11,960 nucleotides of DNA. Origin: Spirochaetales bacterium (lineage in GTDB: Bacteria; Spirochaetota; Spirochaetia; SZUA-6; DRHE01). Position numbers and translations under genes: made by a program. The notes under the pieces were generated by a model that had not been told where the DNA came from, made no database searches, and worked only from the letters and a program-made list of their open reading frames with translations. Where the stretch lies: the NCBI GenBank assembly GCA_016935715.1, contig JAFGQJ010000013.1, forward strand, positions 1 through 11,960. Reading direction: 5' to 3'. This document shows, one piece after another, positions 6,115-11,960 of the stretch (its first letter is position 1; each line of letters opens with the position of its first letter).

Positions 6115-7142
6115 TTGCAGCCATTCTAGGTACCACCGGCTACACGGGGATGCTCCTGGCGCGGCTTCTGGCGGATCATCCACAGGTGGATCAGATCCTT
6201 CCGGCGTCCTCGTCGAAAGCAGGCCGGAAGCTCTCCGAAGTGGATCCGGGCTTTCAGGACCCCGGGGGAAAGATCCCCGGGGATGGTGCTCTGCTGACCC
6301 TCGAGTTTGTTCTAGAGAGAAAGCCGGACGTCGTGTTCTCCGCCCTCCCCCATCTGGAATCGGCACGCCTCTGCGCTCCCTTTCTGGCCGACTCGGTGGT
6401 CATCGATCTGTCCGCCGATTTTCGTCTCAAAGATCCGCAGACCTTTCAGGCCGCCTATGGGACGCCGCCCCCGCGGGAGGATCTGCTGGGCCAGGCGGTG
6501 TACGGCCTGCCGGAGTGGCAGGCGGAAGCGATCCGGTCGGGCAACCTGATCGCCAACCCCGGCTGCTACCCCACCTCGGTGCTACTGCCCCTGCTGCCCG
6601 TCGCGGATGGGGGACTGATCGGCGGGGAGATCCACGTGAGCTCGATTTCCGGCATCTCCGGAGCGGGCCGCAAGCTCAAGAACGACTACCTGTTCTGCGA
6701 ACGAAGCGAAAACGCCTGCGCCTACGCAGCGGGCAGGCGTCATCGCCACGTCTCGGAGATGGAGGAGCAGCTTCGCTTCAAGGCGCCAGGCGCGTCGATC
6801 CTGTTCGTGCCCCACCTGGCTCCCCTGCGGAAGGGCATGAGCTCCACGATATTCGTGCCCCTGGCGCGACCGACCACGGAGGCGGAGGTAGCCGGGCTGT
6901 TTCACTCGGCCTACGGCGGGGCTCCCTGCATCGGCCTGCGGGCGGACGCAATCCCGCAGACCGCGGAGGTGCGCGGATCAAACCGCTGCGACATCGGCTG
7001 GCAGATCGAGGGGGAAACCCTGATGCTGTTTTCGGTGCTCGACAACCTGATGAAGGGGGCCTCGGGCCAGGCGGTGCAGAATATGAATATCCGGATGGGA
7101 TTCCCGGAGACCAGCGGCCTGTCCCTGGCCGGCGAGATCTGA
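6111..7142 (+). CDS. argC: N-acetyl-gamma-glutamyl-phosphate reductase
   Basis: A 343-residue cytoplasmic enzyme for the third step of arginine synthesis: NADPH-dependent reduction of N-acetylglutamyl phosphate to the semialdehyde. The N-terminal Rossmann motif is GTTGYTG (about residues 8-14). The catalytic nucleophile Cys152 sits in NPGCYPT. The segment SSISGISGAGRK, the HRH run before VSEMEEQL (holding the probable catalytic His), and the late motif GSNRCDIG are all family hallmarks. The length is typical. The ATG at 6111 overlaps the argR stop by 4 bases (ATGA) and has GGAGG (6096-6100) and GAGG (6103-6106) upstream. The frame stays open upstream to 5505 through argR, but that part is a shadow with no family similarity. 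Its substrate is made by ArgB, encoded next. Confidence 0.96.
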   Translation: MIAAILGTTGYTGMLLARLLADHPQVDQILPASSSKAGRKLSEVDPGFQDPGGKIPGDGALLTLEFVLERKPDVVFSALPHLESARLCAPFLADSVVIDLSADFRLKDPQTFQAAYGTPPPREDLLGQAVYGLPEWQAEAIRSGNLIANPGCYPTSVLLPLLPVADGGLIGGEIHVSSISGISGAGRKLKNDYLFCERSENACAYAAGRRHRHVSEMEEQLRFKAPGASILFVPHLAPLRKGMSSTIFVPLARPTTEAEVAGLFHSAYGGAPCIGLRADAIPQTAEVRGSNRCDIGWQIEGETLMLFSVLDNLMKGASGQAVQNMNIRMGFPETSGLSLAGEI

Positions 7143-7147
7143 GCAGC

Positions 7148-7178
7148 ATGGCGGATGAGGCACATGGCGGATAAGGCA
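7148..7178 (+). repeat. 15-bp duplication at the argB translation start
   Basis: ATGGCGGATGAGGCA (7148-7162) and ATGGCGGATAAGGCA (7164-7178) differ at one base and are 16 bp apart, followed by a third ATGG at 7179. Each copy carries a GGCGG, which lies 9 bp before the ATG at 7164 and 8 bp before the ATG at 7179 respectively. Because the period is 16, the ATG of the first copy is out of the argB frame and opens an 8-codon reading frame (7148-7174) that stops at the TAA of the second copy. Confidence 0.75.
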
Positions 7179-7973
7179 ATGGAAGCTCGGGAACCGGCAA
7201 AGCCGCTGATCACCGTAAAGATCGGCGGCAAAACGGCGGAAGATCCCGGGCAGCTGATCCCCTTCGCCGCCGATCTGAAGGATCTGCTGGCGGAGCGGTT
7301 CCTGCTGATCGTGCACGGCGGAGGGGCGGAGGTCAGCCGCATCAGCAGGCAGCTGGGTTTCGAGCCCCGTTTCCACGAGGGCATCCGCATCACCCTGAAC
7401 GAAGAGATGGATGCGGTGGAGATGATCCTTTCGGGCGGGGTGAACAAACGCCTGGTCCGTCTCTTCCAGTCCTGCGGGCTGCCCGCCGTCGGGCTGTGCG
7501 GAGCCGACGGGGCGACCTTCACCGGACGCACCCTGGGCAAGGTGGAGGGCAGGGAGACCCGCACGGGAAACGTGGCCAGGGTGGACGGACGCCTGTTATC
7601 GACACTGTTCGAAGCGGGCTTCCTCCCGGTTCTCTCTTCGACCTGCATGGACGAACGGGGAGTGGGGGTGAACATCAACGCCGACTCCGTTGCCTTCGAG
7701 GTGGCCTGCAGCCTCCGCAGCGAGAGCCTGGTCTTCATCTCGGACATCCCGGGCGTCATGAAGGGGGAGCGGGTCCTGAAGAGCCTGAACCGGGATGAGG
7801 TTCGCAGGGAGATCGCCGCCGGTACCATCAGCGGCGGCATGATCCCCAAGGCGACCTCCGCAGTGCAAGCCCTCGAGCACGGAGTGGGACAGGTGATCAT
7901 CGGCCGGTACTGCGGGCGCGGCTGCCTGCGAGCTCTGCTCCAGGGGGAGATGGGAACCTGTTTTCACCAATAG
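7155..7973 (+). CDS. argB: acetylglutamate kinase
   Basis: An amino-acid-kinase-family enzyme of up to 272 residues that phosphorylates N-acetylglutamate with ATP, the second and often feedback-regulated step of the pathway. Seen: Lys22 and the glycine turn in VKIGG; HGGG (54-57); GIRIT in the substrate region; VNINADS (Asn173 to Asp177) for acetylglutamate binding; DIPGVM; GGMIPK with Lys232 for phosphate; and a GTCF end matching the usual GTxF. One position departs from the common GxRxTD motif: Leu replaces Asp after Thr. The longest start, ATG 7155, is given; ATGs at 7164 and 7179 (269 and 264 residues) are each preceded by a GGCGG at good spacing and are at least as likely. No long N-terminal helix of the arginine-sensitive type is clear, so feedback inhibition cannot be judged. 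It begins 12 bp after argC. Confidence 0.94.
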   Translation: MRHMADKAMEAREPAKPLITVKIGGKTAEDPGQLIPFAADLKDLLAERFLLIVHGGGAEVSRISRQLGFEPRFHEGIRITLNEEMDAVEMILSGGVNKRLVRLFQSCGLPAVGLCGADGATFTGRTLGKVEGRETRTGNVARVDGRLLSTLFEAGFLPVLSSTCMDERGVGVNINADSVAFEVACSLRSESLVFISDIPGVMKGERVLKSLNRDEVRREIAAGTISGGMIPKATSAVQALEHGVGQVIIGRYCGRGCLRALLQGEMGTCFHQ

Positions 7974-8015
7974 AAGAGCTGAAGGAGAAGAGCGAGAGGA
8001 TGAAAGGAGCGGCAC

Positions 8016-9335
8016 ATGAATGACGAAGCGGCCATGATCAGGCAGCACCCGCTTCCCAACTGTTTTTCCCCAGAGCTGTTGATGATCAGCAAGGGAGACG
8101 GGGTTTGGCTGGAGGACGTCGCCGGCAGGAAGTACCTGGATTTCACAGGGGGGATCGCGGTCAATGCTTTGGGATACGGAAGGGAGGATCTGGCCGAAAT
8201 CGCCTCCCGGCAGATGAAAAAGCTGATCCACATCTCCAATCTGTACATCACCGAGCCGGTTCTCGAGCTGGCCCGGAAGATGATCGCCCGGGGAGTGCGG
8301 GAGGAACAGGGTTTGCGCGGGGCGGAGGGAGCAGGGACGGAGCAGGACGCGAACGGGGTCGGGGGGCAGTTCCAGGCCGTTCAATTCCTGAACAGTGGCT
8401 CGGAGGCCAATGAAACGGCCCTGAAATACGCCAGGCTGTACGCCCTGCGTAGGAAGGGGGAGGGCTGCCACAAGCTGCTCTGCTTTTCCGGCAGCTTCCA
8501 CGGCCGCACCATGGGCGCCCTCTCGGTCACGCCGAATGCGAAGTACCAGACCCCCTTTCTGCCCCTCATTCCGGGAGTGGAGGAGGTGCAGTACGACGAC
8601 GCGGCCGGCCTGGAGAGGGTGCTGGACCGGAGCTTCGCCGGCGTGATCGTGGAGGTGATCCAGGGGGAGGGAGGCCTGGCTGCGATGAGCGGGGAGTTCG
8701 CCGCGGCACTCAACCGGCTGTGCCGCAGGCACGACGTGATCCTGATCGCCGATGAGGTGCAGACCGGTTTGAGCCGGACGGGCAGCTTCTACGCCTCCGC
8801 CGGCATAGGGCTGGAGCCGGACATGATCACCCTGGCCAAACCGCTGGCAGCGGGGCTGCCTCTGTCGGCGGTCCTGATTCCGGAGAAGATCAACTCCCTG
8901 ATCCATGTGGGAGACCACGGTACCACCTTCGGCGGCGGTCCGGTCACTACGGCCGTGGCTTCCAGGGTTTGGGACATGCTTTCGAATCCGCAGTTCATCG
9001 ACCAGATCCGGGACAGGGGACGGTACCTGGCGGAGAAGCTGGCCTCCCTGGCCGGGAAGTATCCGTTTCTCGGCGGCGTACGCGGCCGGGGATTGCTCCT
9101 GGGCGTCGAGGTTCTGCAGGAGCGGCTTCCCGGCAGCGGGGACTGCGCCGAGGCCATGCCCGCGCTGCTCGCCGCTTTCAGGAAGGAGGGGCTGCTCATC
9201 CTGCGCTCCGGGCAGAATATACTGCGCATCGCTCCGCCGCTGATCATCTCCACGGAGGAGATCGACACGGGAATCACCGTCATGGCCCGGGTTTTCGATA
9301 GAATCGAATCCGGGGAGCTCAAGCTCGCTACCTAA
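8016..9335 (+). CDS. argD: acetylornithine aminotransferase
   Basis: A 439-residue class III, pyridoxal-phosphate-dependent aminotransferase. It converts N-acetylglutamate semialdehyde plus glutamate to N-acetylornithine. Seen: FLNSGSEANE (Asn126 region) for cofactor phosphate, SFHGRT, the DEVQTG motif with Asp246 pairing to the pyridine nitrogen, and Lys275 in LAKPLAAGLP as the Schiff-base lysine, then TTFGGGP. Family members are usually close to 400 residues; the extra length is partly a low-complexity Gly/Glu/Ala/Gln-rich insert at about residues 93-122 between MIARG and the FLNSGSEANE motif. The ATG at 8016 has AAGGAG (8004-8009) at 6 bp. The gap from argB is 42 bp and to argG 19 bp. Related enzymes use ornithine, GABA or succinylornithine; the position in the arg block makes ArgD by far the best reading. 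Confidence 0.94.
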   Translation: MNDEAAMIRQHPLPNCFSPELLMISKGDGVWLEDVAGRKYLDFTGGIAVNALGYGREDLAEIASRQMKKLIHISNLYITEPVLELARKMIARGVREEQGLRGAEGAGTEQDANGVGGQFQAVQFLNSGSEANETALKYARLYALRRKGEGCHKLLCFSGSFHGRTMGALSVTPNAKYQTPFLPLIPGVEEVQYDDAAGLERVLDRSFAGVIVEVIQGEGGLAAMSGEFAAALNRLCRRHDVILIADEVQTGLSRTGSFYASAGIGLEPDMITLAKPLAAGLPLSAVLIPEKINSLIHVGDHGTTFGGGPVTTAVASRVWDMLSNPQFIDQIRDRGRYLAEKLASLAGKYPFLGGVRGRGLLLGVEVLQERLPGSGDCAEAMPALLAAFRKEGLLILRSGQNILRIAPPLIISTEEIDTGITVMARVFDRIESGELKLAT

Positions 9336-9354
9336 TTTTGGAGGAAAATGGATC

Positions 9355-10620
<1,266 letters not shown>

Positions 10621-10644
10621 AGATGCCACCGCGTGAGGGGAGGC

Positions 10645-10687
10645 CTGAAGGAACAGCAAGGACGCCCCCGGCTCAGCGGTCCTTCAG
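10645..10687. terminator. inverted repeat at the end of the arg block
   Basis: CTGAAGGA (10645-10652) and TCCTTCAG (10680-10687) are perfect inverted arms with a GC-rich middle that contains a smaller GGAC/GTCC pairing. The right arm lies within the last codons of the convergent minus-strand gene. There is no T-run, so it may slow or stop transcription only weakly, or rely on Rho. Confidence 0.3.
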
Positions 10688-11182
10688 CTGGTAGGTCCTT
10701 CGGATCGTGTGAAACAGCCCCTCGAGGATTGGACTGCCCGGCCCGCTGATCTTGGCGTCCGCCAGCACGTCACCCCGCTCCCGGGAGAGGACCGTGTACA
10801 GCTGCTTGAGCGCGTCGGTCTTTGTTTCCGCGGCATAGCAGATCCGGACCAGCCGGCGCATCTCCTGGAGGTTCATCACCTTGCGGGTGCCCCCCAGGCT
10901 CAGGAAGAAGGCCTTGCCGCTGTCCGATTCATCGATCGTGACCACCGCAGCTGCGGAAGGTGCAGGGGGTTTGCCGGATGAGGCCTTGCCCTTCCCGCTG
11001 CCGAGCTTCTTCTGCTCCAGCTCCACGATCTCCCGGTTGATCTTGTCCACCTGGGCGTTGTGGATCAGGACCTGGGCCTGCTGGATCAGGAAGATCAGCC
11101 CTTCTTCGTCGATCTGCTTGAGCGCTTCGGTCAGCTCCTTCTCCAGCCTGGCTCTCTGCGTGTCCGCCTTCTTTTTTGCCAC
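10673..11182 (-). CDS. uncharacterised coiled-coil protein
   Basis: A 169-residue soluble protein I cannot place in a named family. Residues 1-57 are a charged helix or coiled coil (ARLEKELTEALKQIDEEG, then IFLIQQAQVLIHNAQ). Residues about 58-77 are a Gly/Ser/Lys/Pro/Ala linker. Residues about 78-169 look globular, with AFFLSLGGTRKVMNL, an EMRRLVRICYAA helix and a C-terminal helix ending in TYQLKDR. No signal peptide, membrane segment or catalytic motif is visible. The GTG at 11182 is chosen because GAGAGGG lies about 7 bases before it and because the promoter on the same strand (11252-11225) overlaps the longer ATG at 11236, which would not be on the transcript. It is convergent with argG and appears monocistronic. 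The two-domain layout hints at an adaptor or regulatory role; that is a guess. Confidence 0.78.
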   Translation of the reverse strand: MAKKKADTQRARLEKELTEALKQIDEEGLIFLIQQAQVLIHNAQVDKINREIVELEQKKLGSGKGKASSGKPPAPSAAAVVTIDESDSGKAFFLSLGGTRKVMNLQEMRRLVRICYAAETKTDALKQLYTVLSRERGDVLADAKISGPGSPILEGLFHTIRRTYQLKDR

Positions 11183-11224
11183 TCTAAACCCTCTCTTTGC
11201 GATTGCTGCTCTGCCCCAATGACC

Positions 11225-11252
11225 AGTATAGTCCATCGGTGGTTTTCTTCAA
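11225..11252 (-). promoter_or_regulatory. sigma70-type promoter of the coiled-coil gene
   Basis: Read on the minus strand, TTGAAG (11252-11247), a 16-bp spacer and TATACT (11230-11225) form a good promoter with a start near 11218, about 36 bases before the GTG at 11182. The rest of the 272-bp gap to the next gene (11183-11454) shows no other feature I can support. Confidence 0.6.
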
Positions 11253-11454
11253 AACAGGAAAAACTGTTGCTCCATCGGGAAAAACAAACCGGCCGGGGCT
11301 TTGCCTCGTGTCCAAGCGCTCGCCCCTGTGTCCTCGTTTCTCCTTCCTGTGACACGTTTCTTGCTGGAGTTGAAACAGGATCTCCATCCCCGGGATCTAA
11401 ACCGAAACCATGTACTCCGGCTAAGAGGCATTAAGCGACATCTATAGAGTCTAC

Positions 11455-11960
11455 CTACACCCCTTCGAGAACCGACCCCGCTAGTGCTCTGCCGATAATC
11501 CTGCAAACGGGCATTCCAACGATCATCAGCACCTTACCGACAACCGTTCCATTTTCTCTCGCACCCATTCGATGAGCCATCTCCAATGCCCAAGGTTTTG
11601 CAATAAGGCAGACGATCTTCGTGACAGTTTTGGAACTTTGCATCATTTCCACGACGGGTCGTGCCCAGAAGTGATAACCCAGCAGAGTATATTGGTCATT
11701 CTCGGCCAGATATCTACCAAACGCCTGATCGGCTCTGAAAACCGTCTCAGACATCAAGCCTTGCCGATACAACTCGGAACAAATAACCGTTTGAGGACCG
11801 GTACAGCCGGGGCATAGATTTATAGAGAAGGATGATGTGGGAACGTCAAGTACTGCTCTCAGATTGACAGATCCAACAGCGGAGTCTTCTGCCAGCAATT
11901 TTTCGGTCAGGTCCTCATAGCTGCCGTTGACCTGTTCCATGGAATATTTTGATATCTTGG
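11455..11960 (-). CDS. Cys-motif protein of unknown function, probably 5'-partial
   Basis: The C-terminal part of a protein I do not recognise. From an internal ATG at 11940 it is 161 residues, but the frame is open to the window edge with no stop and no Shine-Dalgarno precedes that ATG, so the real start is probably outside the window. The visible part has an acidic N-terminal stretch; a cysteine cluster CPGCTGPQTVICSELYRQG (about residues 43-61 from the internal Met); a segment with YHFWARPVVEMM and a second conserved-looking PWALEMAHRMG; and a C-terminal hydrophobic stretch VGKVLMIVGMPVC. The Cys-x2-Cys plus a third Cys could bind metal or be a processing or cyclisation site. The C-terminal hydrophobic stretch may be a membrane-associated helix. 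Base composition here seems more AT-rich than the arg block, so separate acquisition is possible. Function unknown. Confidence 0.65.
   Translation of the reverse strand, partial: KISKYSMEQVNGSYEDLTEKLLAEDSAVGSVNLRAVLDVPTSSFSINLCPGCTGPQTVICSELYRQGLMSETVFRADQAFGRYLAENDQYTLLGYHFWARPVVEMMQSSKTVTKIVCLIAKPWALEMAHRMGARENGTVVGKVLMIVGMPVCRIIGRALAGSVLEGV

Noticed and set aside
11183..11236. ATG at 11236 as start of the coiled-coil gene
   Set aside because: A good promoter covers this position, so the ATG would not be transcribed; the GTG at 11182 has a proper Shine-Dalgarno.

Overview
The window is GC-rich bacterial chromosome whose only fully assignable pathway is arginine biosynthesis. A five-gene block on the + strand, argR-argC-argB-argD-argG (5638-10620), is tightly packed: argR and argC share an ATGA overlap and the other gaps are 12, 42 and 19 bp. 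It encodes the arginine repressor and the enzymes for N-acetylglutamate phosphorylation (ArgB), reduction (ArgC), transamination (ArgD) and argininosuccinate synthesis (ArgG). In front of argR is a sigma70-like promoter overlapped by two ArgR-type operator boxes one canonical repeat (21 bp) apart, so the block probably represses itself when arginine is plentiful. The acetyl-donor gene (argA or argJ), argF and argH are not in the window.

Layout. 1-1710: a Fic-domain AMP-transferase-type protein with its own strong promoter. 1825-2763: an NAD(P)-binding epimerase/dehydratase-like protein, possibly read from a leaderless transcript. 2910-3620: a Lys/Ala/Glu-rich helical repeat protein with three 22-residue repeats. 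5506-3672 (minus): a two-gene unit divergent from argR, with a thymidine-kinase-like ATPase of unusual length followed, with an ATGA overlap, by a predicted lipoprotein. 5638-10620: the arg block. 11182-10673 (minus): a conserved-looking but unrecognised coiled-coil protein with its own promoter. 11960-11455 (minus): a cysteine-motif protein that probably continues past the window edge. Convergent pairs meet at 3621-3671 and 10621-10672; both junctions hold GC-rich inverted repeats without U-tracts.

Organism. High GC, sigma70-type promoters, clear Shine-Dalgarno sites and a lipobox ending in Ser-Cys fit a free-living bacterium. The overall look of the ArgR, the thymidine-kinase-like ATPase and the two hypotheticals reminds me most of environmental Spirochaetota, but this is an impression from memory and no marker gene in the window proves it. 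The outer edges (about 1-180 and 11400-11960) look more AT-rich than the arg core and carry accessory-type genes (Fic, the Cys-motif protein), which could mean separate acquisition.

I see no CRISPR array, insertion sequence, tRNA, rRNA or prophage. The least explained items are the long thymidine-kinase-like protein coupled to a lipoprotein, the duplicated start region between argC and argB, and the 22-residue repeat protein.
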